A stretch of DNA of 54,772 bases from Dankookia rubra (GCF_004355005.1 NZ_SMSJ01000039.1:1-54772); one strand, 5' to 3'; numbered from the stretch's first letter, positions 27,748 through 36,361 are shown. Numbers and translations are program-made. Notes: generated by a model from the letters alone, not told the origin.

Positions 27748-27981
27748 ATGGCGATGCAGCCGGCGGAGATCGAGGCCTTGATCAAGGCGGCCCTGCCCGA
27801 TGCCCAGGTCACGATCGAGGACCTGGCGGGCGACGGCGACCACTATGCCGCGACCGTCGTCTCCGAAGCCTTCAAGGGGAAAAGCCGGGTGCAGCAGCAC
27901 CAGATCGTCTATGCCGCGCTGCGCGGCCGCATGGGGGGCGAGCTGCACGCCCTCGCCTTGCAGACCTCGGTGCCGGGCTGA
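27748..27981 (+). CDS. BolA-family protein
   Basis: 77 residues with the BolA fold: MQPAEIEALIKAALPDAQVTIEDLAGDGDHYAATVVS, then F.GKSRVQQHQIVYAALRGRMGGELHAL containing the conserved His that coordinates a cluster with a monothiol glutaredoxin. It is followed directly by grxD, and BolA-Grx pairs traffic or sense [2Fe-2S] clusters. Its place behind purL in alphaproteobacteria is common. Confidence 0.93.
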   Translation: MAMQPAEIEALIKAALPDAQVTIEDLAGDGDHYAATVVSEAFKGKSRVQQHQIVYAALRGRMGGELHALALQTSVPG

Positions 27982-28048
27982 CACCGACGCCATTCCAGGA
28001 CCAACGGCGCGTCATGCGCCGCCACCGATCGCAGGAAGGATGAGAGCG

Positions 28049-28387
28049 ATGACCAATCCGGTGTTCGAGCGCATCGAGAGCGATATCAAGGCGAACCCCG
28101 TCGTGCTCTACATGAAGGGCACGCCGGTCTTCCCGCAATGCGGCTTCTCAGCCCGCGTGGTGCAGATCCTTTCGCACCTGGGCGTGCCCTTCAAGGGCGT
28201 GAATGTCCTGGAGGACGCGGAGATCCGCGAGGGGATCAAGGCCTTCACCAACTGGCCGACCATCCCGCAGCTCTATGTTGGCGGCGAGTTCGTCGGCGGC
28301 TGCGACATCATCATGGAGATGTTCCAGGCCGGCGAGCTGTCGACGCTGATGAAGGACAAGGGCATCCCGGTCTCCGCCGAGGCCTGA
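28049..28387 (+). CDS. grxD: Monothiol glutaredoxin, Grx4 family
   Basis: 112-residue CGFS glutaredoxin that binds [2Fe-2S] with glutathione and delivers clusters. Motifs: KGTPVFPQCGFSARVVQIL with CGFS at 31-34, NWPTIPQLYVGGEFVGGCDI, and the C-terminal helix. Two ATGs lie nine bases apart; the second fits the GGAAGG spacing. Partner of the upstream bolA. A strong GC hairpin follows. Confidence 0.96.
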   Translation: MTNPVFERIESDIKANPVVLYMKGTPVFPQCGFSARVVQILSHLGVPFKGVNVLEDAEIREGIKAFTNWPTIPQLYVGGEFVGGCDIIMEMFQAGELSTLMKDKGIPVSAEA

Positions 28388-28397
28388 GCCGAACGGC

Positions 28398-28425
28398 GCC
28401 CGCCCGGGCTGCGGCCCGGGCGGGC
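28398..28425 (+). terminator. Hairpin after grxD
   Basis: GCCCGCCCGGGC, loop TGCG, GCCCGGGCGGGC: a perfect twelve-base stem starting 11 bases after the grxD stop. No T run follows (CATACTCG), so it is either a weak intrinsic terminator or a 3'-end stabilising hairpin at the end of the pur-bolA-grxD transcript. Confidence 0.65.
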
Positions 28426-28492
28426 CATACTCGACGCCGCCTGCGACCCTGCTAGGCTTCCCCCTGGGCGAAGCACGAACGGGGTGAACCGC

Positions 28493-29479
28493 ATGGCCAA
28501 CTTGCCGCATCGCAGCCTGGGCCGGACCGGCCTTTCGGTCTCCGCCATCGGGCTCGGTTGCATGTCGCTCTCGGGCATCTACGGGGAGGCGGACGACGCC
28601 GCCTCGGTCGATCTCGTCCGCGCCGCCATCGACCGCGGCATCGACCACTTCGACAGCTCCGACATGTATGGCTGGGGCCACAACGAGGAGGTCCTCGGCC
28701 GCGCGCTGGCCGGCCTGCGGGACCGCGTGGTGCTGGCGACGAAGTTCGGCCAGACCCAGAACCCCGGCGGGGCGAATGGGGTCAACGGCTCCCCCGACTA
28801 TGTCCAGCAGGCCTGCGAGGCTTCGCTCAGGCGGCTCGGGGTCGAGGTGATCGACCTGTATTACCAGCACCGCGTCGACCCGATCGTGCCGATCGAGGAG
28901 ACGGTCGGGGCGATGAAGCGGTTGGTGGAGCAGGGCAAGGTCCGCTTCCTCGGCCTGTCGGAGGCCCGGCCGGAGACCATCCGCCGCGCCCATGCCGTCC
29001 ACCCCATCGCCTGCGTGCAGACCGAGTATTCGCTGCTCTACCGGGAGGAGGCGGAGGAGACCCGCGCCACGACGCGGGAGCTCGGCATCGGCTTCGTCGC
29101 CTACAGCCCGCTCGGTCGCGGCTTCCTCACTGGGGCGATCCAGGAATTCGCCCAGGTGGACGGGCGGCGCGCCGCACATCCTCGGTTCCAGGAGGCGAAT
29201 TTCGCCGCGAACCGTGCCCTGGTGGCGAAGGTCGAGGCGATCGCCGCGGAGAAGGGCTGCACCCCCGCGCAGCTCACGCTGGCCTGGCTGCTGGCGCAGG
29301 GCGAGGACGTCGTCGCCATTCCCGGCACCCGCTACCTGCCGCGGATCGAGGAGAACCTCGGCACCCTGGGAGTCACGCTGTCGCCTGCGGAGGTGGCCCG
29401 CATCGCTGCCGCCGTCCCGAGCGGCGCCGCTGCCGGCACCCGCTACCCACCCGGCGCGATGAAGGCAGTCTATGCCTGA
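28493..29479 (+). CDS. Aldo/keto reductase
   Basis: 328-residue NADPH-dependent carbonyl reductase of the YajO/tas-like group. It has LGRTGLSVSAIGLGCM at the start, the catalytic tetrad region with DSSDMYGWGHNEEVLGRAL (Asp, Tyr) and KFGQTQ (Lys), YYQHRVDP (His), and the cofactor segment near IPGTRYLPRIEENL. TIM barrel without signal peptide. The ATG at 28493 is preferred to a GTG three codons upstream. Substrate unknown. Confidence 0.9.
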   Translation: MANLPHRSLGRTGLSVSAIGLGCMSLSGIYGEADDAASVDLVRAAIDRGIDHFDSSDMYGWGHNEEVLGRALAGLRDRVVLATKFGQTQNPGGANGVNGSPDYVQQACEASLRRLGVEVIDLYYQHRVDPIVPIEETVGAMKRLVEQGKVRFLGLSEARPETIRRAHAVHPIACVQTEYSLLYREEAEETRATTRELGIGFVAYSPLGRGFLTGAIQEFAQVDGRRAAHPRFQEANFAANRALVAKVEAIAAEKGCTPAQLTLAWLLAQGEDVVAIPGTRYLPRIEENLGTLGVTLSPAEVARIAAAVPSGAAAGTRYPPGAMKAVYA

Positions 29480-29588
29480 CCCGGCAGACTAGACCGAGCC
29501 GGAGGGGATCGCCTTCCCCCGGGCTTTTGTTCGTTCTTCCCCCGTGTGTGACGCCGGGAAGGGGCCCGCCTGTGCGACCCCTGCCCGC

Positions 29589-30563
29589 ATGTACCGCGAA
29601 TTCGCCACACCCGCCCCCACCGTCTCCATCCTGACGCCCGCCTATGACGTCGCCCGGTTCGTGGGCGCCGCGGTCGACAGCGTGCTGGCGCAGAGTTTTC
29701 CGGACTGGGAGATGATTGTCGTCGACGACGGCTCCCGTGACGGCACGGCCGAGGTCGTGGCCGAGCGGCGCGACCCGCGGATCCGGCTGATCGCGCAGGA
29801 GAATGCAGGCGTCTCCGCCGCCCGCAGCCGGGCGATGGCGGAGGCGCGTGGCGAGGCGATCCTGTTCCTCGATGCCGACGACTGGCTGGCACCGGATGCG
29901 CTGTCGCGCCTCTTGGCGGCGCTGGCCGAGGCGCCGGAGGCGGTTGGCGCCTATGGCGGCTATGTCGTGATGGCCGAGGACGCGCGGCCGGGCGATGCGC
30001 CGCTGCGCCGCAAGGCCGGTCCCTTCCCGTCCGGTGATCTGCTCGAGACGCTGCTGGTCGAGAACCTCTTCGCCAATGGCGGCCACCTGCTGCTGCGTCG
30101 CGACGCGGTGCGACAGGCCGGGCCCTTCCTGCCGCAGCTCCGCTACGGCGAGGACTGGGAATACTGGATCCGGCTCTCTCTGCAGGGTCCCTGGGCGGTG
30201 GCGGCGGGCGCGGCGCCGATCCTGTATCTGCGACAGCGGTCGGGCAGTGCCTATCACCGCATGGCGCGCGACCCGGCGGCCTTTGCCCCGGCGATGCTGG
30301 CGATCTGGGGCAACCCGGCGCTGGAGGCGCGGCTCGGGCGGTCCCGCTTCCTGCAGATCCAGCGGCGGGCGGAGGCGGAGAATGCCTGGATCGTCGGGCG
30401 GGAGCTGATCCGGCACGGCCAGCGGGCGCAGGGGCTGGAGCGGCTGCGGGCCTCGGTCGCCCAGGCGCCGACCCCGAAGCGGGCGCTGCTGCTGGCGGCG
30501 GCGCATGCGATGCCCATGCTGCCGCGGGCGCTGCACGGGCCTTTCGTCGCCTATCCGGGGTAG
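29589..30563 (+). CDS. Family 2 glycosyltransferase
   Basis: 324 residues. GT-A fold with VSILTPAYDVARFVGAAVDSVL, the nucleotide-sugar site VVDDGSRDGT at 44-53, and the DXD-type metal motif LDADD at 94-98; GEDWEYWIRL matches the acceptor-side ED motif. The C-terminal third is helical and basic. It probably adds a sugar to an envelope polysaccharide. Starts at the ATG just before conserved sequence; an earlier frame start at 29544 adds nothing recognisable. Confidence 0.88.
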   Translation: MYREFATPAPTVSILTPAYDVARFVGAAVDSVLAQSFPDWEMIVVDDGSRDGTAEVVAERRDPRIRLIAQENAGVSAARSRAMAEARGEAILFLDADDWLAPDALSRLLAALAEAPEAVGAYGGYVVMAEDARPGDAPLRRKAGPFPSGDLLETLLVENLFANGGHLLLRRDAVRQAGPFLPQLRYGEDWEYWIRLSLQGPWAVAAGAAPILYLRQRSGSAYHRMARDPAAFAPAMLAIWGNPALEARLGRSRFLQIQRRAEAENAWIVGRELIRHGQRAQGLERLRASVAQAPTPKRALLLAAAHAMPMLPRALHGPFVAYPG

Positions 30564-30610
30564 CCCGCGGAGTCCCCGGGCGGAGACAGCCGGGGCCTGA
30601 AGCAACGCAA

Positions 30611-30638
30611 AACGCCGGGCCCTCGCGGGCCCGGCGTT
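30611..30638 (-). terminator. Intrinsic terminator of rpsD
   Basis: AACGCCGGGCCC, four-base loop, GGGCCCGGCGTT: a perfect twelve-base stem. Read on the minus strand it is followed by TTTTGCGTT, giving the T-rich tail expected of a terminator for rpsD. It also lies 48 bases after the convergent glycosyltransferase stop and may act on both. Confidence 0.85.
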
Positions 30639-30666
30639 CGGGGAAGCCTCGGTAAGGCGGCCAGGG

Positions 30667-31284
30667 TCAGCGCGAGTAGAACTCGACGACCAGGTTCGGC
30701 TCCATCTGCACCGGATAGGGCACGTCCGACAGTTTCGGGGCGCGCAGGAAGCGGCCACGCATCGCGCGGTGGTCCACCTCGATGTATTCCGGCACGTCGC
30801 GCTCGCCGTTCTGCGCCGCATCCAGCACGCAGGTCAGCTGCTTCGAGCGCTCCTTGACCTCGATCGTGTCGGTGTCACGGACCTGGTAGGACGGGATGTT
30901 GAGCCGCTTGCCGTTGATCAGCACGTGGCCGTGGTTGACGAACTGCCGCGCCGCGAAGGGGGTCAGCGCCAGCTTCATCCGATAGATGACGGCGTCGAGG
31001 CGACGCTCCAGCAGCTCGATCAGGTTCTCGGAGGTGTCGCCCTTGCGGCGCACGGCCTCCTCGTAATACTTGCGGAACTGCTTCTCGCCGATATTGCCGT
31101 AGTAGCCCTTCAGCTTCTGCTTCGCCATCAGCTGCACGCCGAAGTCGGTCGGCTTCTGCTTGCGGCGGGCGCCGTGCTGGCCGGGGATCGTCTCACGCTT
31201 GTTGATCGGAGACTTGGCGCGGCCCCAAAGGTTGACGCCGAGGCGGCGGTTGATCTTGTACTTGGATTCGAGACGCTTGGTCAT
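30667..31284 (-). CDS. rpsD: 30S ribosomal protein S4
   Basis: 205-residue primary 16S-binding protein. [26 protein letters not shown] is the alphaproteobacterial N-terminus; the S4 RNA-binding domain follows with [39 protein letters not shown], and VVEFYSR closes it. Monocistronic with a strong terminator. The 203-base upstream gap holds its promoter and a long leader; S4 often controls translation through its leader, but no such fold could be established here. Confidence 0.97.
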   Translation of the reverse strand: MTKRLESKYKINRRLGVNLWGRAKSPINKRETIPGQHGARRKQKPTDFGVQLMAKQKLKGYYGNIGEKQFRKYYEEAVRRKGDTSENLIELLERRLDAVIYRMKLALTPFAARQFVNHGHVLINGKRLNIPSYQVRDTDTIEVKERSKQLTCVLDAAQNGERDVPEYIEVDHRAMRGRFLRAPKLSDVPYPVQMEPNLVVEFYSR

Positions 31285-31487
31285 ACTGGTCTGCGTCCGC
31301 TCCCGGTTCCGGGTTGCGGCCTTCCTTGCGGTGTTGTCCCGGTAGGCCCCGGCCCCGCATGGGCCAAGGCGGGCGCATGCCGGACCAAGTCGCCTTGGGG
31401 CATGTCCACGTTCCCAGGAAGAGGCGGGGGTTTAGTCGGAGGCGTCCCGCCTTGTCAAACCGCAAAACCCGGGCCTAATCGGACCGC

Positions 31488-31691
31488 ATGAGCGTGACGC
31501 GCGAAGAGATCCTGGTGCTCGGCCTGACGGCCGGCGTGGTGGGCAGCCTGGTCGGCGGGCTGATGCTCGGCATCGGGCTCGGCCTGGCGGTGAACGGCGC
31601 CAATATCGGCTGGCTGCTGGTGCTCCCGGCGGCGCCGGTGGCCGGGCTGCTGGGCTATGCGCTGGCGCGGAAGCTGGCGAAGCGGGTCTGA
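31488..31691 (+). CDS. Small two-helix membrane protein, unknown
   Basis: 67 residues: a hydrophilic start (MSVTREEI), a Gly-rich helix VLGLTAGVVGSLVGGLMLGIGLGLAV, a short loop and a second helix WLLVLPAAPVAGLLGYALA, ending in RKLAKRV. The Gly-x-x-x-Gly spacing suggests helix packing. It stands alone between rpsD (divergent) and the Clp-fold gene (convergent). Not recognised. Confidence 0.6.
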   Translation: MSVTREEILVLGLTAGVVGSLVGGLMLGIGLGLAVNGANIGWLLVLPAAPVAGLLGYALARKLAKRV

Positions 31692-31707
31692 CCCGCCCCG
31701 CGGCGCC

Positions 31708-32499
31708 TCAGTTCACGTTGACCACCACCAGGTCCCGCAGCTCGTCCTTGTCCAGGCAATAGACGTCGCGGTTGCGGGTGCGGAAGGTCGGCGTCATCAG
31801 CCGCAGCGAGACCTGCATCTCGACGAGGTAGCGCGCCCAGGAGGCGGCGATACGCGCCGCCGTGCCCTGCATGACCTCGATCACCTCCCGCGTCGCGTCC
31901 GGCCCGCCGTCCCTGATGATGTTGGTCAGGCGGTTGAACAGCTCGGGGTCGCTGGCGGCGAACATGTGGACGCAATACTTGGCATTGCCGTCGATCCGCC
32001 GCAGCACGCCGCCGAGGAAGGCCATGGTGCAGATGCTGTCGCATTCGGCGCCGTGCGGCACCCGCGTGGCGAGCTTGCGGGCCCGGATCAGCCGGCCGAT
32101 CGCCAGCCCGTCCTCCACCGAGCCGCCGGGCGAGTTGAACAGCACCTCCCGTATACCGGGGTTGGTGTCGAGCACCTGCTCGAAGCGGTCGGCATCGCCC
32201 GGCGCGAAGGGGCCCTGGACGGTCAGCGCCGGGCGGTCCCCGGCCATCCGCACGACCTGAAGGTCGAGCTGCCGTACCGCGGCGGGCCGCGGCGGTTGCA
32301 CCGGCCGCTGCGGCTCCGCCAGCCGTTCGGGCGGGCGCCGCGGCGGCTCCGGCGACTGCCGGCGCGGGGCGGCCGGCGGCGCCTCTTCCTCCTCCTGCTG
32401 CGGCGGGGGCGGGCCCTTCGGCCCCTGGGCCGCCGCCATGCCGGGCAGCGACAAGGCCGCCGCCAGGCACAGGCCGGCGATCAGGTGGCGGGCTGCCAT
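31708..32499 (-). CDS. Periplasmic ClpP/crotonase-fold protein (COG3904-like)
   Basis: 263 residues. Signal peptide (MAARHLIAGLCLAAALSLPGMAAAQ), a Pro/Glu-rich linker (about 27-70), then a ClpP-like fold: REVLFNSPGGSVEDGLAIGRLIRARKLATRV and the loop AECDSICTMAFLGGVLRRI, matching the COG3904 pattern C-x-S-x-C in place of the ClpP serine loop, and KYCVHMFAA for the usual His. Function of this exported group is unknown; proteolysis is possible but unproven. Its start overlaps the glycine-zipper gene by 19 bases. Confidence 0.8.
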   Translation of the reverse strand: MAARHLIAGLCLAAALSLPGMAAAQGPKGPPPPQQEEEEAPPAAPRRQSPEPPRRPPERLAEPQRPVQPPRPAAVRQLDLQVVRMAGDRPALTVQGPFAPGDADRFEQVLDTNPGIREVLFNSPGGSVEDGLAIGRLIRARKLATRVPHGAECDSICTMAFLGGVLRRIDGNAKYCVHMFAASDPELFNRLTNIIRDGGPDATREVIEVMQGTAARIAASWARYLVEMQVSLRLMTPTFRTRNRDVYCLDKDELRDLVVVNVN

Positions 32500-33020
32500 T
32501 GGCCGTTCCCGCCCTCGCAATACCGGCTGTTCTGCACGACTTCCTTGCCGCCGATATAGGCGACCTCGCGCACCGTGCGGCATTCGCCGGTGCCGGCGGC
32601 CGGGCGGTCGACCGAGACCAGCGTGGCGCTGCCCTGGGTCGGGTTTTTCTCGGACCGCCAGGTGGCCTGCGGCGCGCGGGCCCTGGGCGGGGCATAGCTG
32701 CGTCCCGGCGCGACCGGCGGCGCCTGCACCGGCTGGGCCAGCACCTGCATGGTCGCCTGCTGCGCCCGCTGGCGGTCGCGCTCGTCCAGGTTCTGGCCGA
32801 TCACGCTGCCGGCGAAGCCGCCGGCCAGCGCCCCGACCAGAGCCCCTACCGCGGCGCCGGTATTGTTGCCGCCGATCAGCCTTCCGCTGAGCCCGCCGAG
32901 CAGGGCGCCGCCGCCGGCGCCCATCAGGGCACCCGACTGCTGGTTGTTCATGTTCTGGCAGCCCCCTAAGGGCAGCCCGCAGGCGATCAGCAGAAGCAGG
33001 ATGACGCCGGGACGACGCAT
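32481..33020 (-). CDS. Glycine-zipper outer-membrane lipoprotein
   Basis: 179 residues. Lipobox LPLGGC (Cys about 21), then a glycine-zipper region GALMGAGGGALLGGLSGRLIGG and GALVGALAGGFAGSVIGQNLDERDRQRAQQA, typical of the 17 kDa antigen/SlyB-type family, and a C-terminal domain with two Cys (GECRTVREV and SRYCEGGNGQW). It should be anchored at the outer membrane and probably forms a hairpin in the bilayer. Its 3' end overlaps the start of the Clp-fold gene. Confidence 0.85.
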   Translation of the reverse strand: MRRPGVILLLLIACGLPLGGCQNMNNQQSGALMGAGGGALLGGLSGRLIGGNNTGAAVGALVGALAGGFAGSVIGQNLDERDRQRAQQATMQVLAQPVQAPPVAPGRSYAPPRARAPQATWRSEKNPTQGSATLVSVDRPAAGTGECRTVREVAYIGGKEVVQNSRYCEGGNGQWQPAT

Positions 33021-33125
33021 GCGATGGATTCTCCCTGAGGCGAAGCGGCAACCGCGGCATCATCGGCCGGTCGGGATCGTGCCTTCCTACACGATCGGGT
33101 GCGGCGCAGTCCCGGACCGGCGGGC

Positions 33126-34226
33126 CTAGTCCTCGGGCCGGCCGCGCCGCATCCGGCCGCGCGACAGCTCCGTCACCACCCCGTGCAGGGTGCGCAGTTC
33201 CTGCTCGGTCACCTCGCCGCGCTCGAACCAGTGGCGCAGGTTGCGGACCATGCCGGGACGCTTCGGCAGGTTGTCGAGGAAGCCGGCGGCATCCAGTTCG
33301 GCGACCAGCCGGCCGAGGAAGCCTTCCAGCTCGCCCTTGGTGGCAACATGGGTCTCGTTGGTCTGCAGCTGGCGCGGCGGGGTCGGCTCGGCGGCCGTCC
33401 ACCACTCATAGGCTAGGATCATCACCGCCTGCGCCAGGTTGAGCGACATGTGCTCGGGGTTCAGCGGGTAGCGGACCAGGGTGTCGGCGCAGGCGACGTC
33501 GTCGTTCTCGAGCCCCGCGCGCTCCGGCCCGAACAGCACGGCGGTGCGGAGGCCGCGGCCATTGATCTCGCGCAGGTCCTCGGCCGCGGCGCGGGCGGTG
33601 CGCAGCGGGACGACGATGTGGCGCGGCCGCGGGCAGGTGGCGAAGACCCGGTGGCAGTCGGCAACGGCGCTGGGGACGTCAGGGAAGACCTGCGCCGCGT
33701 CGAGGATCGGGTCGGCGCCGGACGCGGTGCGCCAGGCGCGGTCCTGCGGCCAGCCGTCGCGCGGCGCCACCAGCCGCAGGTGGAAGAGCCCGCCATTGGC
33801 CATGGCGCGGGCGACCGAGCCGATATTCTCCGCCAGCTGCGGCCGGACCAGCACGATGATGGGGCTTTCGCCCGGCGCCGGGTGCAGGTCGGCCGAGGGC
33901 TTGCCGCCGCGGGTCCAGGCTTCCGGCATCAGCCGGTGGGCACCGAGGCCGAAGGCGAGCGCCGGCCGCAGCCGCCAGCCCCCCTCCCCCGTCGGCTCGG
34001 CCAGCAGCAGCAGCGGGTCGGCGGGCGGGTCCACCTCCATCGCCACGGCGAGCTCGACGGCGAGCGCCCGGTAGGCCTCGATCGGCTGCTTGGCCGCCGC
34101 GGCCAGCACCGCTTCCTCAGCGGTGCAGTCGGGTGCATCCAGATGCGCCCGCAGCCAGGCCCGCTTCGGGTCGGTCAGCGCGATGCGCTTGATGGCGTCC
34201 AGCCAATGCTCGGGCGAGGCAGTCAA
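33126..34226 (-). CDS. TrmJ-like RNA methyltransferase with N-terminal extension
   Basis: 366 residues from a TTG start with GAGG about ten bases upstream. Residues 122-end form a SpoU/SPOUT methyltransferase: IIVLVRPQLAENIGSVARAMANGG, AVLFGPERAGLENDDVACAD and HMSLNLAQAVMILAYEW, matching TrmJ-type enzymes that 2'-O-methylate tRNA position 32. The first 110 or so residues (HWLDAIKRIALTDPKRAWLR and so on) are helical and unlike TrmJ. They may be a fused domain or the result of an upstream start; an ATG at codon 63 is also possible. Confidence 0.85.
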   Translation of the reverse strand: MTASPEHWLDAIKRIALTDPKRAWLRAHLDAPDCTAEEAVLAAAAKQPIEAYRALAVELAVAMEVDPPADPLLLLAEPTGEGGWRLRPALAFGLGAHRLMPEAWTRGGKPSADLHPAPGESPIIVLVRPQLAENIGSVARAMANGGLFHLRLVAPRDGWPQDRAWRTASGADPILDAAQVFPDVPSAVADCHRVFATCPRPRHIVVPLRTARAAAEDLREINGRGLRTAVLFGPERAGLENDDVACADTLVRYPLNPEHMSLNLAQAVMILAYEWWTAAEPTPPRQLQTNETHVATKGELEGFLGRLVAELDAAGFLDNLPKRPGMVRNLRHWFERGEVTEQELRTLHGVVTELSRGRMRRGRPED

Positions 34227-34239
34227 ACCGGCGCTTCCT

Positions 34240-34303
34240 CAAACCCAGAGAAAACGGTGGGTGGGGGGACCGGCGGGAGAGAGGTACTCTCTCTTCCCCG
34301 GTT
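34240..34303 (-). repeat. Degenerate member of the dispersed repeat, copy C
   Basis: On the minus strand a hairpin (GAGAGAG, GTA spacer, CTCTCTC at 34277-34293, within GGGGAAGAG...CTCCC) is followed by CCCCCCACCCACCGTTTTC. Copies A and B read the same way on the minus strand: a GGGGAGGG hairpin, then CCCCACCC.CC.TTTT. Similarity is structural more than exact. It fills the gap between cysS and the methyltransferase gene and may end cysS transcription. Confidence 0.45.
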
Positions 34304-34308
34304 CACGG

Positions 34309-35739
34309 TCACAGGCGCCGCCAAGTCGTCCCCTGCGGCCCATCCTCCAGCAGGATCCCCTTGCCCTTCAGCTCGTCGCGGATTCGGTCGGCGGCAGCGA
34401 AGTCGCGCGCCTTCCGCGCCGCCAGCCGGTCGGCGATCGCCTGGTCCACCCAGGCGGTGTCCTCGCCGCCCTGCAGCCAGGCCTGCGCCTCGCCCTGGCA
34501 GATGCCGAGCACCGCCGCCGCCTCGCGGAAGGCCAGCGCCGCGATGCCCGGGACCACGGGCCATTGCTTGCCGGCGCGGTGCAGCACGGTGGCGGCCGAG
34601 CCGCCGACGCTGGCCACGTTCTCCAGCGTGCGCAGGTCGCGCAGCCGGGCCAGGGCGAGCGGGGTGTTCAGGTCGTCGCGCAGCGGCTCCAGCGCCCAGT
34701 CCGTCATCTCGGCTTGGCTAGCCTCATGCCCCGCCGGCGGCTCGATGGCGCGGGCCAGCATGGCGTAGTGGTCGTCGAGCTCGACCTTGGCCTCCTCGAG
34801 CCCGGCGAAGGTGAAGTCGAGGTCCGAGCGGTAGTGGGTGCGCAGCAGCAGCAGGCGGAAGGCTTCCCCGGCCCAGGCGCCGCGCGCCAGGATGTCCCGC
34901 ACGGTCAGGAAGTTGCCGAGCGACTTCGACATCTTCTCCCCGTCGACGCGGAGCATGCCGTTGTGCATCCAGTACCGCGCCATGGCGGGGGTGCCGAAGG
35001 CGCAGCGGCTCTGCGCCACCTCGTTCTCGTGGTGCGGGAAGAGCAGGTCCTGGCCGCCGCCATGGATGTCGAAGACCTCGCCGAGGGCCTGCCAGGACAT
35101 GGCGGAGCATTCGATGTGCCAGCCAGGCCGGCCGCGGCCCCAGGGACTGTCCCAGCCCGGCTGCTCCGGGGTGCTCGGCTTCCACAGCACGAAGTCGCCG
35201 GGGTCGCGCTTGTAGGGGGCGACCTCGATCCGCGCGCCGGCCAGCATCTCCTCCTGGTTGCGGCCCGACAGGGCGCCGTAGTCGGCGAAGGAGGCGACGC
35301 TGAACAGCACATGGCCCTCGGCGGCATAGGCATGGCCATTGGCGACCAGCCGCTCGATCAGCGCGATCATCGGCGCGATGCTGTCGGTCGCGCGCGGCTC
35401 CTGGTCCGGCGGCAGGGCGCCGAGGGCGGCCATGTCGCGGTGGAAGTCGGCCGTGGTGCGGGCGGTGATGGCGCCGATCGGCTCCCCGCTTTCCTGGGCG
35501 CGGGCGGTGATCTTGTCCTCGACATCGGTGATGTTGCGGACATAGGTCACGCGCGGGAAGAGCCGCCGCAGCAGGCGCGCCAGCACGTCGAAGACCACCA
35601 CCGGGCGGGCATTGCCCAGATGCGCCAGGTCGTAGACCGTCGGGCCGCAGACATAGAGCCGGACATGGGAGGGGTCGATCGGCGCGAAGGGCTCGCGCGC
35701 GCGGGTCAGGCTGTTGTGCAGCGTCAGGTCGTTGGTCAT
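34309..35739 (-). CDS. cysS: Cysteine--tRNA ligase
   Basis: Class I synthetase, 476 residues. YVCGPTVYDLAHLGNARP includes the zinc Cys and the HIGH-type motif HLGN; GWHIECSAMSWQALG and DIHGGGQDLLFPHHENE carry further zinc ligands; EKMSKSLGNF is KMSKS. The C-terminus ends in the helical tRNA-recognition part with ARDFAAADRIRDELKGKGI. The ATG giving MTNDLTLHNSLTR was chosen; upstream open frame is not conserved. Confidence 0.97.
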   Translation of the reverse strand: MTNDLTLHNSLTRAREPFAPIDPSHVRLYVCGPTVYDLAHLGNARPVVVFDVLARLLRRLFPRVTYVRNITDVEDKITARAQESGEPIGAITARTTADFHRDMAALGALPPDQEPRATDSIAPMIALIERLVANGHAYAAEGHVLFSVASFADYGALSGRNQEEMLAGARIEVAPYKRDPGDFVLWKPSTPEQPGWDSPWGRGRPGWHIECSAMSWQALGEVFDIHGGGQDLLFPHHENEVAQSRCAFGTPAMARYWMHNGMLRVDGEKMSKSLGNFLTVRDILARGAWAGEAFRLLLLRTHYRSDLDFTFAGLEEAKVELDDHYAMLARAIEPPAGHEASQAEMTDWALEPLRDDLNTPLALARLRDLRTLENVASVGGSAATVLHRAGKQWPVVPGIAALAFREAAAVLGICQGEAQAWLQGGEDTAWVDQAIADRLAARKARDFAAADRIRDELKGKGILLEDGPQGTTWRRL

Positions 35740-35867
35740 CACGGCGCATCCATAGTCCGGTCGCGGGCAGAACGCATCATCGGCCGCGCATGCGGCGGGC
35801 GTTTCAACGGCGACAGGGCTGGATGGCGACCATGCCGCAGCATGCCCGAGGGGATGAGGCCAGGCCA

Positions 35868-35935
35868 CCGAATTGCGAAGGGCGGGTGGGGGAACCCCCG
35901 GGAGCGGAAAGGCTTTTGGCTGCTCACCACACGGG
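35868..35935 (+). repeat. Possible degenerate member of the dispersed repeat, copy D
   Basis: The stretch GAAGGGCGGGTGGGGGAACC then CCCGGGAGCGGAAAGGCTTTT has the same block order as copies A and B (AAAAGGAGGGTGGGG, then GGGGAGGGAAT.CTTTT). It lies directly before a small secreted-protein gene. Resemblance is partial. Confidence 0.35.
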
Positions 35936-35945
35936 AGAAAAAGCC

Positions 35946-36269
35946 ATGATCCGCAACATCGCCATGGGTCTTGTCGCCGCTACCCTGGTCGCCGCCCCGG
36001 CCCTCGCGCAGCGCGACGGCACCCCCGGCAACCCGCCGAGCACCGCGACCCAGCGGACCCTCGACCGCGCCACGGGCAGCGCGCCGACCCCGGCCGACGG
36101 GACCCGCGGCAACCCGCCCGGCACCGCCGCGGGCCGCGCCATCGACCGCGCCACGGGATCCAACACGACCGGCGCCAACCCGAGCCACGGCACCGGCGTC
36201 AGCCGCACCCCGATGAACGACACGACGCACCGCGGCACCACCGGCACGACCACCGCGCCGGCCCGCTAG
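35946..36269 (+). CDS. Small secreted protein with 27-residue repeats
   Basis: 107 residues: signal peptide (MIRNIAMGLVAATLVAAPALAQ), then two similar units, DGTPGNPPSTATQRTLDRATGS and DGTRGNPPGTAAGRAIDRATGS, and a Thr/Gly-rich tail. No transmembrane segment after the signal. The ATG has GGGAGA upstream. Such low-complexity exported proteins are common in this group and have no known role. A clear hairpin follows. Confidence 0.65.
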   Translation: MIRNIAMGLVAATLVAAPALAQRDGTPGNPPSTATQRTLDRATGSAPTPADGTRGNPPGTAAGRAIDRATGSNTTGANPSHGTGVSRTPMNDTTHRGTTGTTTAPAR

Positions 36270-36335
36270 AGCGGCTTCCGTTCGCCCCGGCTCACGACAA
36301 CCACTCCATCCGCTTGTTTCCGCGAGTATCGTTAC

Positions 36336-36361
36336 CCGATCCGGTGCATCCACCGGATCGG
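36336..36361 (+). terminator. Terminator after the small secreted repeat protein
   Basis: CCGATCCGGTG, loop CATC, CACCGGATCGG: perfect eleven-base stem, then TCTCTGTTCTG on the plus strand. It lies 67 bases after the stop of the secreted-protein gene and 72 bases from the convergent transglycosylase. Confidence 0.7.

Noticed and set aside
29499-29530. Terminator after the aldo/keto reductase (GGAGGGGATCGCCTTCCCCC then GGGCTTTTG)
   Set aside because: The stem is short and has mismatches, so it is not scored as a feature, although the T-rich tail is suggestive.
31285-31487. Possible S4 autoregulatory leader or pseudoknot upstream of rpsD
   Set aside because: A seven-base inverted repeat (CAAGGCG and CGCCTTG) is present, but nothing beyond that supports a defined S4-binding structure.
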